The notes under the pieces: model-generated | The model's database searches: none | Told to the model about the DNA's origin: nothing | Seen by the model: only the letters and a program-made list of their open reading frames with translations | Position numbers and translations under genes: made by a program | From: Nocardioides sp. JS614 | GTDB taxonomy: Bacteria > Actinomycetota > Actinomycetes > Propionibacteriales > Nocardioidaceae | Reading direction: 5' to 3' | Assembly: GCF_000015265.1 (NCBI RefSeq) | Contig: NC_008699.1 | Location: 744,001 to 808,000 of the forward strand | Length of the DNA: 64,000 bases | Shown: in pieces, positions 1 to 15,291 of the stretch | Layout: every line of letters starts with the position of its first letter | Numbering within the stretch: position 1 is the first letter of the stretch

Positions 1-328
1 CGACATCATCGGCCTGATGAAGGACTCCGACGTCTTGTTCCGGGCGCTGGTGGCGCGGCGCGACGCGGTGCACAACCTGCTGGTCTCCACCACCCGCTTG
101 TCGAAGGAGCTGACCGCGCTGATCGAGCAGAGCCGCGCCGACCTCAAGCCGGCGCTGACCCACCTCGAGAACGTCCTGGCCGTGCTCAACAAGAACGAGG
201 ACAACCTCGACAACAGCCTGCGCCTGATGGAGCCGTTCTACCGCGTCTTCGCCAGCACGCTCGGCAACGGGCCCTGGTTCGACACCTACATCCAGAACAT
301 GCCGCCGGTGCCGCAGGTGGGTGGCTGA
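1..328 (+). CDS. Mce family protein, MceC position (5' truncated by window)
   Basis: The reading frame is open from base 2 and stops at 326-328, so only the last 108 or so codons are present. The visible part is helical (for example LVSTTRLSKELTALIEQ, then ALTHLENVLAVLNKNEDNL) and ends in a Pro/Gly tail, like the C-terminal helical needle of Mce proteins. It is followed within 1-2 bases by an MceD-like gene, then MceE and MceF, so by order this is MceC. Mce proteins form hexameric periplasmic tunnels for lipid or sterol import. The N-terminal membrane helix and MlaD/MCE domain lie outside the window, so the assignment is by context and the helical tail only. Confidence 0.85.
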   Translation, partial: DIIGLMKDSDVLFRALVARRDAVHNLLVSTTRLSKELTALIEQSRADLKPALTHLENVLAVLNKNEDNLDNSLRLMEPFYRVFASTLGNGPWFDTYIQNMPPVPQVGG

Positions 329-329
329 C

Positions 330-1469
330 ATGTCGAGCATCCTGAAGCGCGCCGTCGTCCCGGCGGTCCTGGTGATCCTGCTGGTGGCTGCCGCGCTCAC
401 CATGTTCCGCGGAGAGGACCACAAGACCCTGACGGCGCACTTCCCGCGCGCGATCTCGATCTACGAGGGCAGCGACGTCCGCGTCCTCGGCGTGCCCGTC
501 GGCAAGGTCGACACGGTCACGCCGTCCGGCACCGACGTCGTCGTCACCATGACGTACGACGCGGACCTCAAGCTGCCGGCCGACGCGAAGGCCGTGATCA
601 TCGCGCCGTCGATCGTGGGCGACCGGTTCGTGCAGCTGACCCCGGTCTACACCGGTGGCGACGTGCTCGCCGACGGTGCGACGCTGGCGGGGGACCGGAC
701 CGCGGTGCCACTCGAGCTGGACCAGATCTACAGCAGCCTCGACGACCTGACCGTGGCGCTCGGCCCGACCGGAGCGAACCGCAACGGGGCGTTCTCCGAC
801 CTCCTCGAGACCACCGCCGAGAACTTCGGCGGCCAGGGCGCGAAGTTCCACCAGACGATCCAGGACTTCGGCAAGCTCAGCCAGACGCTCGACGACAACA
901 AGGAGGAGCTGTTCGGCTCCGCCCAGGAGCTCGAGGGCTTCATCGGCACCCTCGCGCGCAACGACAAGACGGTGCGCAAGTTCAACGACTCGCTCTCGCA
1001 GGTGTCGACGATGCTCTCCGGCGAGCGCCAGGAGCTCTCGGCGTCGCTGCAGCACCTCGCCACGGCGCTCGGCCAGGTCTCGGACTTCGTGAAGGAGAAC
1101 CGCGAGGTGCTCGGCAGCAACATCTCCGGCCTCAACCGGGTCTCCAAGGTGCTGGTCAAGCGGCGCTCGGAGCTCGACGGCATCCTCGACTCCGGCCCGC
1201 TGGCGCTGAACAACCTGGCGCTGACCTACAACCCGCAGGCCGGCACCCTCGACACGAACGCGAACCTCGGCGAGGTGTTCAACCAGGTGGAGTCCGACCC
1301 CTCGACGTTCCTCTGCGGCTTCCTGAGCCAGGCCGACACGTCCGGAGCGCTGTGCGACCTGGTCCAGCAGGCCCTGCCGCGGCCCGGGACCGGCGCCCCA
1401 GGAGCGCCGAGGTCGTCGGTCGACCTGTTCGACCCGACCCTGGCGGGCCTCGTGGGGGTGGCCCGATGA
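330..1469 (+). CDS. Mce family protein, MceD position
   Basis: A protein of about 379 residues with one N-terminal membrane helix (ILKRAVVPAVLVILLVAAALTMF), then an MlaD/MCE beta domain (roughly residues 30-120, ISIYEGSDVRVLGVPVGKVD) and a long helical region. It forms one subunit of the hexameric Mce lipid-transfer tunnel that spans the cell envelope. ATG 330 follows the upstream stop by one base. An in-frame GTG at 321 is an alternative start that would overlap upstream. The stop overlaps the next ATG (ATGA), showing translational coupling. The C-terminal tail is Pro/Gly-rich. The letter D is assigned by gene order. Confidence 0.9.
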   Translation: MSSILKRAVVPAVLVILLVAAALTMFRGEDHKTLTAHFPRAISIYEGSDVRVLGVPVGKVDTVTPSGTDVVVTMTYDADLKLPADAKAVIIAPSIVGDRFVQLTPVYTGGDVLADGATLAGDRTAVPLELDQIYSSLDDLTVALGPTGANRNGAFSDLLETTAENFGGQGAKFHQTIQDFGKLSQTLDDNKEELFGSAQELEGFIGTLARNDKTVRKFNDSLSQVSTMLSGERQELSASLQHLATALGQVSDFVKENREVLGSNISGLNRVSKVLVKRRSELDGILDSGPLALNNLALTYNPQAGTLDTNANLGEVFNQVESDPSTFLCGFLSQADTSGALCDLVQQALPRPGTGAPGAPRSSVDLFDPTLAGLVGVAR

Positions 1470-2884
1470 TGAGGCCGCGGATGCTGCGCGCCGTCGTCGC
1501 CGCTGCGGCCGGAGCGGTGCTGCTGACCGGGTGCCAGTTCGACGTCTACGCATTGCCGCTGCCCGGTGGCACCGACGTCGGCGACAACCCGATCACCGTC
1601 ACCGCCGACTTCCGCGATGTGCTCGACCTGGTCCCGAAGTCCACGGTCAAGGTCGACGACGTGAACGTGGGCGAGGTGACCGACGTCGACCTCGTCGAGG
1701 GCCATGCCCAGGTGACGATGAAGCTCCGCAACGACGTCGACCTGCCCGACAACGCGATCGCCGAGATCCGGCAGACCAGCCTGCTCGGCGAGAAGTTCGT
1801 CTCGCTCAGCCCGCCGACCGACACCCCGGCCACAGGTGAGCTGGGCGACGGCGACACCATCGGTCTGGAGGACACCGGCCGCAACCCGGAGGTCGAGGAG
1901 GTCCTCGGTGCGCTCAGCCTGGTCCTCAACGGCGGTGGTGTCGCCCAGCTGAAGACCATCGCCACCGAGCTCAACAAGGCGCTCGGCGGACGCGAGGACG
2001 CCGCCCGGTCGGTCCTGACCCAGATCAGCGACTTCATGGCCCAGCTCGACGAGAACAAGCAGGACATCGTCAATGCCATCGACTCGCTGAACAACCTGGC
2101 GGTCTCGGCCCGCGGGCAGCAGGACTCGATCGACGCCGCGCTCGACGAGCTGCCGAGTGCGTTGACCTCCCTGGACCAGCAGCGCGCCGACCTCGTCAAG
2201 ATGCTGGGCGCCCTGAACCGGCTCGGTGGCGTGGGCGTCCGGGTCATCAACGCCTCGAAGGACGCCACGATCGAGTCGTTGCGCCAGCTGAACCCGGTGC
2301 TCACCGAGCTGGCGAACTCCGGCGACGCGTTCGTGAAGTCGTTCAACGTCTTCTTGACCTACCCGTTCGTCGACGACGTCGTCGGCCGCGACCCGCAGGT
2401 CGCGCGCAACCTGCACATGGGCGACTACACCAACCTGTCGGTCGAGCTCGACATGGACCTCTCCGGCGGAGCCAGCGGCACCGCCCTGCCGACCCTGCTG
2501 CCCAGCGACCTCGATCCGACGGTCGTCCTCGGCCGGGTCGCCCGGTGCATCCAGAGCGGGGACATCAACAGCTTGCCGTGCCAGAGGCTGCTGAGCACCG
2601 TCGAGGGTCTGGCGAAGCTGCGCGACGCGTGCCTGAAGAAGAAGAACGAGAAGACCGTCGTCTGCCGGATCGTCAACCAGATCCCGGGGCTGCCCGAGGG
2701 CGGCCTCCCGACCGCCTTGCCGACCAGCCTCCCGAGCCTCCCCGACCTGACCGGGATCCTCGGCCTGGGCCGGACCGGCGTCGGCCCGACGACCTCGGCG
2801 CCCGGCCCGACCCTGGGCCAGCTCAGCCGCCTGTTCGACCCGGCCCTCGTCCGCCTCCTCGTCCCGGGGATGGTGACCCGATGA
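1466..2884 (+). CDS. Mce family lipoprotein, MceE/LprK-like
   Basis: A 472-residue Mce protein with a lipoprotein signal: hydrophobic residues 8-21 followed by the lipobox LLTGC, with Cys23 as the predicted acylated residue. An MCE domain follows (DFRDVLDLVPKSTVKVDDVNVG), then long helices and a Pro/Leu-rich C-terminus. In actinobacterial mce operons the fifth gene typically encodes the lipid-anchored member (MceE, LprK type), which fits here. Two consecutive ATG codons (1466 and 1469) are possible starts; both overlap the upstream TGA. The 3' end overlaps mceF by ATGA. Confidence 0.93.
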   Translation: MMRPRMLRAVVAAAAGAVLLTGCQFDVYALPLPGGTDVGDNPITVTADFRDVLDLVPKSTVKVDDVNVGEVTDVDLVEGHAQVTMKLRNDVDLPDNAIAEIRQTSLLGEKFVSLSPPTDTPATGELGDGDTIGLEDTGRNPEVEEVLGALSLVLNGGGVAQLKTIATELNKALGGREDAARSVLTQISDFMAQLDENKQDIVNAIDSLNNLAVSARGQQDSIDAALDELPSALTSLDQQRADLVKMLGALNRLGGVGVRVINASKDATIESLRQLNPVLTELANSGDAFVKSFNVFLTYPFVDDVVGRDPQVARNLHMGDYTNLSVELDMDLSGGASGTALPTLLPSDLDPTVVLGRVARCIQSGDINSLPCQRLLSTVEGLAKLRDACLKKKNEKTVVCRIVNQIPGLPEGGLPTALPTSLPSLPDLTGILGLGRTGVGPTTSAPGPTLGQLSRLFDPALVRLLVPGMVTR

Positions 2885-4155
2885 TCACTCGCCGCACCCG
2901 TCTGCAGCTGCTCGCCTTCGTCGCGATCACGCTCCTCGGTGTCAGCTTCGTCGGCGCCCGCTACGCGCGGCTCGACCGGATCTTCTTCGACGACCACTAC
3001 ACCGTCGTCGCGCACTTCCAGGACTCCGGTGGCATCTTCACCGGCGGCGAGGTGTCCTACCGCGGCGTCCAGATCGGTCGGGTGGGTCAGCTCGAGCTGA
3101 CCGACTCCGGCGTCGACGTCTACCTCGACATCGACAACGGCTGGGACGAGATCCCCGCGGACTCGCTCGCCGTCGTGGGCAACCGCTCCGCCGTGGGCGA
3201 GCAGTACGTCGAGCTCCAGCCGCAGGAGGACTCCGGGCCCTACCTCGGCGAGGACTCCCAGATCGCGATGGCCGACACCCGGATCCCGATCGCGACCCAG
3301 AAGCTGCTCACCGACATCTCCGACACGGTCGAGTCGGTCGACAAGCAGGCGCTGGCCACGACCGTCCACGAGCTGGGCCAGGCCTTCGGCGGTACCGGCA
3401 CGGACCTCCAGCGCATCATCGACACGGGCAACGCCTTCATCAACGAAGCCAACGACAACTTCGACGTGACGACGGCGCTGATCCGTGACAGCAACACCGT
3501 GCTCACCAGCCAGCTCGACAAGGCGAGCGCGCTGCGCACCTTCGCCCGCGAGCTGAGCCTGTTCAGCGGCTCGCTGGCCGGCTCCGACGCGGACCTGCGC
3601 AAGGTCATCGACAACGGCTCGGCCGCGGCGACGCAGCTGCGCACGTTCCTCGAGGACAACGAGGTCGACCTGGGGGAGCTGTTCAACAACCTGGTCACCA
3701 CCGGCGACGTCGTCGTCAAGCACCTGCCCGGCATCGAGCAGATCCTGGCGATCTACCCCTACGTCGTCGAGGGCGGCTTCACGGTCGTGTCGAAGTCGCC
3801 GGACACCGGCCTGTACGACGCCCACTTCGGCATGATCATCACCGACAACCCCGTGTGCCACCACGGCTACGAGGGCACCGACACCCGACCTCCGCAGGAC
3901 GGCAGCAACCGGCCGATGAACACCAAGGCGGGCTGCCGGGAGCCGGCGACGATGAGCAACCCGCGCGGTCCGCAGAACCTCCCCCGGGCGGGCGCGGCCT
4001 ACCGCGCGCCGGTCGCGTCGTACGACCCCGACACCGGCAAGGTGCACTGGGGCGCGAAGATCGACCCCGTGCTGGCCCCGACCGGTACGTTGGCCCCCCA
4101 AGCGTTCGGAGAGGAGTCGTGGAAGTGGCTGTTCCTCCAGCCCCTGGTGCCGTGA
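2881..4155 (+). CDS. Mce family protein, MceF position
   Basis: A 424-residue last core Mce subunit. It has an N-terminal membrane helix (LQLLAFVAITLLGVSFVGARYARL), an MCE domain with the usual YRGVQIGRVG turn near residues 60-70, a long alpha-helical barrel region to about residue 320, and a C-terminal region with several Cys (VCHHGYEG, KAGCRE) that may form disulfides outside the membrane. Start ATG 2881 overlaps the mceE stop. The mature complex imports hydrophobic substrates; the substrate cannot be read from sequence. The YrbE permease genes and early mce genes are presumably upstream of the window. Confidence 0.92.
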   Translation: MITRRTRLQLLAFVAITLLGVSFVGARYARLDRIFFDDHYTVVAHFQDSGGIFTGGEVSYRGVQIGRVGQLELTDSGVDVYLDIDNGWDEIPADSLAVVGNRSAVGEQYVELQPQEDSGPYLGEDSQIAMADTRIPIATQKLLTDISDTVESVDKQALATTVHELGQAFGGTGTDLQRIIDTGNAFINEANDNFDVTTALIRDSNTVLTSQLDKASALRTFARELSLFSGSLAGSDADLRKVIDNGSAAATQLRTFLEDNEVDLGELFNNLVTTGDVVVKHLPGIEQILAIYPYVVEGGFTVVSKSPDTGLYDAHFGMIITDNPVCHHGYEGTDTRPPQDGSNRPMNTKAGCREPATMSNPRGPQNLPRAGAAYRAPVASYDPDTGKVHWGAKIDPVLAPTGTLAPQAFGEESWKWLFLQPLVP

Positions 4156-4733
4156 CCACCGGGACTGATGAGACGCCGCGTTCCGCCACCTTCCGGCTCG
4201 TGCTGCTCGTCGTCCTCGTGATCGTGCTGCTCGCCTCGGCCGGCGCACTCGCCTGGCTGCTCACCGAGCGCCGTGGCGAGGCCGACGGGGTCCAGTCCGA
4301 GCGCGACGCGGTGATGTCGCAGACCCGTCAGTTCGTGCTCCGGCTCAACACCTACGGACCCGACCAGCTCGACGACCAGGGTCACCTCACTCAGTACCGC
4401 GACCAGGTCCTCGAGGTGATCACCCCGAAGTTCGCCGCCGACTTCGAGAAGTCGGGGCTGCCGATCGCCGAGCAGACCGTCGCCCAGGCCGGCTACGGCC
4501 GCTCCGTGCAGGTCTTCGGGGTGGGGGTGGAATCGGTCGACGCCGACTCCGCGACCACGATCGTCGCCGCCGGGCTGACCGGCTCCTACCCCGACCCGAA
4601 GCACCCGGGGGACGAGGCCAAGCGGGTCGACGCCGACCAGGACGTGCTGCGCTGGGAGGTCGACCTGGTCAAGACCGACGGCAAGTGGCTGGTCGACGAC
4701 TACGCACCGGTGACCGGGGAGGGTGCGAAGTGA
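4125..4733 (+). CDS. Mce-associated membrane protein
   Basis: A protein of about 202 residues with a short N-terminal tail, one membrane helix (FRLVLLVVLVIVLLASAGALAWLL) and an extracytoplasmic domain ending in GKWLVDDYAPVTGEG, typical of the small Mce-associated (Mas) proteins that accompany mce operons and are thought to stabilise the complex. Start choice is open: GTG 4125 sits 8 bases after a strong GGAGAGGAG (4108-4116), GTG 4119 is too close to it, and GTG 4152 overlaps the mceF stop. The stop overlaps the next start (GTGA). Confidence 0.82.
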   Translation: MAVPPAPGAVTTGTDETPRSATFRLVLLVVLVIVLLASAGALAWLLTERRGEADGVQSERDAVMSQTRQFVLRLNTYGPDQLDDQGHLTQYRDQVLEVITPKFAADFEKSGLPIAEQTVAQAGYGRSVQVFGVGVESVDADSATTIVAAGLTGSYPDPKHPGDEAKRVDADQDVLRWEVDLVKTDGKWLVDDYAPVTGEGAK

Positions 4734-5542
4734 GCACGCCCACCCCGAGCTGGTACGACCTCCTCGGGGTCGCGCCGGACGCGCCCGCCGACGAGGTGCG
4801 GGCAGCGTGGCGTGCCCAGATCGCGGACCTGGATCCCACCGACCGGCGCTTCGCCGTGCTGAACCAGGCCGCCGAGGTGCTCCTCGACCCCGACCGACGG
4901 GCGGCGTACGACGCCGAGCTGGCCGACCACGCCGACCTCGACAGCGCGCCGGTGGCCGAGCCGGTGGCCGAGCCCGACGATGGGCGCCGTACCGATCCGG
5001 AGCCCGCAGACGTCGAGGCGACGCCGAGCACGCCGGTGGACCGGGTCGGAGCGCCCCGGCTGGCGCTCGTGCCCGGGTGGCTGCTCGCCGGGATCGCCGC
5101 GGTCACGCTCGCCCTGGTGGTGGCCGTCGCCGTGCTGTGGGTGCGCGAGCCGTCGGCGGCCGACGTCGAGGGCGAGGCCCGGGCGGCCCAGGCCGCCGCC
5201 GAGCGCGCCGTGGTGCCGATCCTGTCCTACGACGCCACCCGCCTCGACGAGTCGAAGGCGGCCGCTCAGCAGTACCTCACCGGCAGCCTGCGCACGGACT
5301 ACGACAACATCTTCGCGGGCCTGATCGAGAAGAACGCACCCGCGACCAAGACCGTCGTGCAGGCGAGCCTGGTGCGCTCGAGCATCGTCCGCGCCGACGG
5401 TGATCGCGCGCAGGTCTTCCTCCTGGTCAACCAGACCCGGACCAACAAGAAGTACACCGAGCCGCAGGTCTACAAGAACTGGGTCACGCTGACCATGGAC
5501 AAGGTCGACGGCGAGTGGCTGGTCGCCGACATGACGACCTGA
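4730..5542 (+). CDS. Mce-associated membrane protein with degenerate J-domain head
   Basis: A 270-residue protein in three parts. Residues 1-65 resemble a DnaJ J-domain (WYDLLGVAPDAPADEVRAAWR, then LNQAAEVLLDPDRRAAYD), but the HPD tripeptide needed to stimulate DnaK is replaced by DPT. A Glu/Pro-rich linker follows, then a membrane helix (GWLLAGIAAVTLALVVAVAVLWV, about residues 118-140), then an Mce-associated extracytoplasmic domain ending GEWLVADMTT. GTG 4730 overlaps the previous stop. A cytosolic J-like head on a Mas protein suggests a protein-interaction role, for example with the import ATPase, but this is inference. Confidence 0.8.
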   Translation: MSTPTPSWYDLLGVAPDAPADEVRAAWRAQIADLDPTDRRFAVLNQAAEVLLDPDRRAAYDAELADHADLDSAPVAEPVAEPDDGRRTDPEPADVEATPSTPVDRVGAPRLALVPGWLLAGIAAVTLALVVAVAVLWVREPSAADVEGEARAAQAAAERAVVPILSYDATRLDESKAAAQQYLTGSLRTDYDNIFAGLIEKNAPATKTVVQASLVRSSIVRADGDRAQVFLLVNQTRTNKKYTEPQVYKNWVTLTMDKVDGEWLVADMTT

Positions 5543-5589
5543 CCGACCCACCTCGCCCAGCACCCGCCCAGCACTCGCCCGGCACCGGT

Positions 5590-5614
5590 GCCGATCGGCG
5601 GACCCGCCGTCGGC
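5590..5614 (+). terminator. hairpin ending the mce operon
   Basis: GCCGA and CGGCG (5590-5600, one bulged T) pair with CGCCG and TCGGC (5605-5614) around a GACC loop, 48 bases after the last mce stop. There is no T tract, as is usual for high-GC actinobacterial terminators. A perfect 12-base palindrome (GGCACCGGTGCC) lies immediately before it at 5581-5592, sharing a few bases. Confidence 0.5.
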
Positions 5615-5618
5615 GTGC

Positions 5619-5647
5619 TTGACCTGGGCGGCCCGGGCGTTCATGAT
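5619..5647 (+). promoter_or_regulatory. candidate rpoB promoter P1
   Basis: TTGACC (5619-5624), a 17-base spacer and CATGAT (5642-5647) fit a principal-sigma promoter. It lies just after the mce terminator and about 150 bases before the rpoB start. The -35 is close to consensus and the -10 is weak. The match is by eye only. Confidence 0.4.
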
Positions 5648-5671
5648 CGACGGCAGCGAATCCCGCGCGCG

Positions 5672-5700
5672 TTGTCGCGCGCCCGTACGTGCGGTATCGT
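5672..5700 (+). promoter_or_regulatory. candidate rpoB promoter P2
   Basis: TTGTCG (5672-5677), 17 bases, then TATCGT (5695-5700) form a good principal-sigma promoter. The predicted start near 5707 would give a leader of about 95 bases before rpoB. Together with the site at 5619 this suggests that rpoBC has its own tandem promoters and is not driven only by mce read-through. Confidence 0.5.
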
Positions 5701-5800
5701 GGGTTCTTGCGTCTGCCCTCAAATGCGCTTCAGCCTGCCCGGTGGCTGATTCAGTGGTGGGATGATGCAGATCGAAGAGCGAATCGTCGAAGGACACCTC

Positions 5801-9265
<3,465 letters not shown>

Positions 9266-9266
9266 C

Positions 9267-9332
9267 CGAGGAACGCGCGGAGCGCCTGTTCGCCGGAACA
9301 GACAGCGCAGTACGGCGCTCCGCCGTTCCTCG
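9267..9332 (+). promoter_or_regulatory. large nested hairpin between rpoB and rpoC
   Basis: CGAGGAACG and CGGAGCGCC (9267-9275, 9278-9286) pair exactly with GGCGCTCCG and CGTTCCTCG (9314-9322, 9324-9332), giving 18 base pairs with a small asymmetric bulge. The apical part contains a second hairpin, TGTTC-GCCG-GAACA (9287-9300). A pyrimidine-rich stretch (TTCTTCCTCCC) follows. It could act as a partial terminator that sets the rpoB to rpoC ratio, or as an RNase III processing site. Confidence 0.6.
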
Positions 9333-9384
9333 TTCTTCCTCCCTACTTCACTTTTCTTAGAACTACCGAAGGGTTGCAGCCACC

Positions 9385-13257
<3,873 letters not shown>

Positions 13258-13261
13258 CGTC

Positions 13262-13288
13262 CTTGCCCGGAGCTTCGCTCCGGGCAAG
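13262..13288 (+). terminator. terminator after rpoC
   Basis: CTTGCCCGGAGC (13262-13273) and GCTCCGGGCAAG (13277-13288) form a perfect 12-base-pair stem with a 3-base loop, starting 5 bases after the rpoC stop. No T run follows. Confidence 0.8.
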
Positions 13289-13373
13289 ACCCAGACGCAA
13301 AGGTTGAGGAGCGTCGACGTGGACCGCGCGCCAGCGCGGGATGCGTGACGCGTCTCGAAACCGAGTGGTCGAG

Positions 13374-13405
13374 CGGAACCCCCGTCCTGGTGGGCGGGGG
13401 TTCCG
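13374..13405 (+). terminator. second terminator-like hairpin after rpoC
   Basis: CGGAACCCCCG (13374-13384) pairs perfectly with CGGGGGTTCCG (13395-13405) around a 10-base loop. It backs up the rpoC terminator and isolates the next gene, whose ATG is 72 bases downstream. Confidence 0.65.
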
Positions 13406-13477
13406 TCGTCTCCGACGGCAACTTCCGGGAGCGCGCAGGCGTCCCAGTCCCGAGACGGACCGGAACAGGAGACCACC

Positions 13478-13981
13478 ATGAGGATCATCAGGATGCTGGG
13501 CGCCGCGGGACTGGTCGTGGCCGGGCTGGTCGTGCCGTCGGGCGTGGCCCAGGCGACCACGGTGCCGGCGTGCACGAACGCCGAGCTGCACGCGTCGTAC
13601 CACCGCACCGACGCGGGGATGAGCCACCGCTACGGCCGGCTGGTGCTGAGGAACGTGTCCGACCACGCGTGCCGGACCGGTGGGTACGGCGGCCTGTCGT
13701 ACGTCGGTGGCGGCGACGGCACCCAGATCGGCGCGCCCGCGGACCGCGAGCCCAGCAAGGTCCGCACCCTCGTCGTGAAGCCCGGGCGGAAGGTCGTGAG
13801 CGTGGTGTCGGAGACCGACGCGACCGTCTACCCCCTGCGCGAGTGCCGCCCGGCGAAGGTCGACGGCTTCCGCGTCTACGTCCCCAACGAGACTCGATCT
13901 CAGTTCGTGGTGCACCGCACGATCGGGTGCCGAAACGACCGGGTTCACCTGATCACCCACAAGGCCTACCGCCGGCCCTGA
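13478..13981 (+). CDS. secreted DUF4232-type protein
   Basis: A 167-residue protein with a clear Sec signal peptide (IIRMLGAAGLVVAGLVVPSGVAQAT, cleavage expected after AQA) and a single beta-rich domain. The pattern, with Cys near the start (VPACTNAELHAS), a central LVLRNVSDHACRTGGYGGLSYV and a late Cys, matches the actinobacterial DUF4232 family of exported proteins of unknown function. CAGGAG lies just before ATG 13478. It stands alone after two terminators, so it is probably a single-gene transcript. Function unknown. Confidence 0.8.
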   Translation: MRIIRMLGAAGLVVAGLVVPSGVAQATTVPACTNAELHASYHRTDAGMSHRYGRLVLRNVSDHACRTGGYGGLSYVGGGDGTQIGAPADREPSKVRTLVVKPGRKVVSVVSETDATVYPLRECRPAKVDGFRVYVPNETRSQFVVHRTIGCRNDRVHLITHKAYRRP

Positions 13982-13999
13982 CTCCGGGCGGGCCGCCGC

Positions 14000-14030
14000 T
14001 TGGGAGGATCGGGTCCGGGCCTGAGACAAT
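14000..14030 (+). promoter_or_regulatory. candidate promoter of a leaderless gene
   Basis: TTGGGA (14000-14005), a 19-base spacer and GACAAT (14025-14030) place a transcription start at or next to the GTG at 14037. No Shine-Dalgarno sequence is present, so the following gene is probably translated as a leaderless message. Confidence 0.45.
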
Positions 14031-14036
14031 CGCTGG

Positions 14037-15284
14037 GTGACCATCCCGACCTCCACCGACGTCCTCGTCGTGGGCGCCGGCCCCGCGGGGTCGGCCGCGG
14101 CGGCGTGGGCGGCCCGCGCCGGGCTGGACGTCGTGCTCGCCGACGCGGCGGTCTTCCCCCGCGACAAGACGTGCGGTGACGGGCTCACGCCGCGGGCGAT
14201 CGGCGAGCTGCAGCGACTCGGCCTCGAGGACTGGCTCCGCGCCCACACGGTCAACCAGGGCCTGCGCGCCCACGGCTTCGGCCAGACCCTCCTGTTGCCC
14301 TGGCCGGGTGGCTCCCTGCCCGACTGGGGCTCGGCCGTGGCCCGCACCGAGCTCGACGACCACCTGCGGACCGCCGCCATCAAGGCCGGTGCCGTCGCGG
14401 TCGACGGGGTCCGCGCGGTGGACGTCCGCCGCGACGGTGGACAGGTCACCGGTGTCGTCTTCCGGACCGCGACCGGCAACGTCGAGATCGGGTGCCGGCG
14501 GCTGGTGGTCGCCGACGGGGTCCGTTCCCCACTCGGCAAGGTGCTCGGCCGCGAGTGGCACCGCGAGACCGTGTACGGCGTCGCCGGACGCTCCTACGTC
14601 GCCTCGGAGCTGTCCGACGACCCGTGGATCAGCTCCCACCTGGAGCTGCGTGGGCAGGACGGCACGGTGCTGTCCGGCTACGGCTGGATCTTCCCGCTCG
14701 GCACCGGCGAGGTGAACCTCGGGGTCGGCACGCTCGCCACCGCGAAGCGGCCGGCGGACGTGGCGATCAAGCCGCTGATGGCGCACTACGCCGAAGAGCG
14801 ACGCACCGACTTCAAGCTGTCCGGCGAGCTGCGGATGCCGACCTCCGCGCTGCTGCCGATGGGCGGGGCGGTGTCGAACGTCGCCGGTCCGAACTGGGCG
14901 CTGATCGGCGACGCAGCGGCCTGCGTGAACCCGCTCAACGGTGAGGGCATCGACTACGGCCTCGAGACCGGTCGCCTGGTCGCCGAGCTGCTCGCCGAGC
15001 GTCCCGTCGACGCACCGGGCCTTGACGTCGTGTGGCCGGCGCTGCTGCGCGAGCACTACGGCGAGTCGTTCTCGATCGCGCGCCGGCTGGCCGGGCTGGT
15101 GACGCTCCCGCGGCTGCTACCGACCCTGGGCCCGGCGGGCATGCGCTCGGACTGGCTGATGACGCTGGCCCTGCGCTGGATGGGCAACCTGGTGACCGAC
15201 GAGGACCGCGACCGGGCCGCGCGCGTGTGGCGGTGGGCGGGGCGCCGCTCGATCGCGCTGGACCATCGCCCGCCGTTCGGCTGA
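14037..15284 (+). CDS. geranylgeranyl reductase family flavoprotein
   Basis: A 415-residue FAD-dependent oxidoreductase. The N-terminal dinucleotide-binding motif is VVGAGPAGSAAAAWAARAGLDV (residues 10-31), followed by FPRDKTCGDGLTPRAI, characteristic of the geranylgeranyl reductase branch of the p-hydroxybenzoate-hydroxylase fold. The second FAD motif is GDAAACVNPLNGEGIDYGLETG. Actinobacterial members reduce isoprenoid double bonds; MenJ of Mycobacterium tuberculosis saturates one isoprene unit of menaquinone. Menaquinone tail or polyprenyl reduction is a plausible role here, but the substrate cannot be read from sequence. The NUDIX gene starts 8 bases downstream, so the two may be co-transcribed. 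Confidence 0.85.
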   Translation: MTIPTSTDVLVVGAGPAGSAAAAWAARAGLDVVLADAAVFPRDKTCGDGLTPRAIGELQRLGLEDWLRAHTVNQGLRAHGFGQTLLLPWPGGSLPDWGSAVARTELDDHLRTAAIKAGAVAVDGVRAVDVRRDGGQVTGVVFRTATGNVEIGCRRLVVADGVRSPLGKVLGREWHRETVYGVAGRSYVASELSDDPWISSHLELRGQDGTVLSGYGWIFPLGTGEVNLGVGTLATAKRPADVAIKPLMAHYAEERRTDFKLSGELRMPTSALLPMGGAVSNVAGPNWALIGDAAACVNPLNGEGIDYGLETGRLVAELLAERPVDAPGLDVVWPALLREHYGESFSIARRLAGLVTLPRLLPTLGPAGMRSDWLMTLALRWMGNLVTDEDRDRAARVWRWAGRRSIALDHRPPFG

Positions 15285-15291
15285 GACGCTG

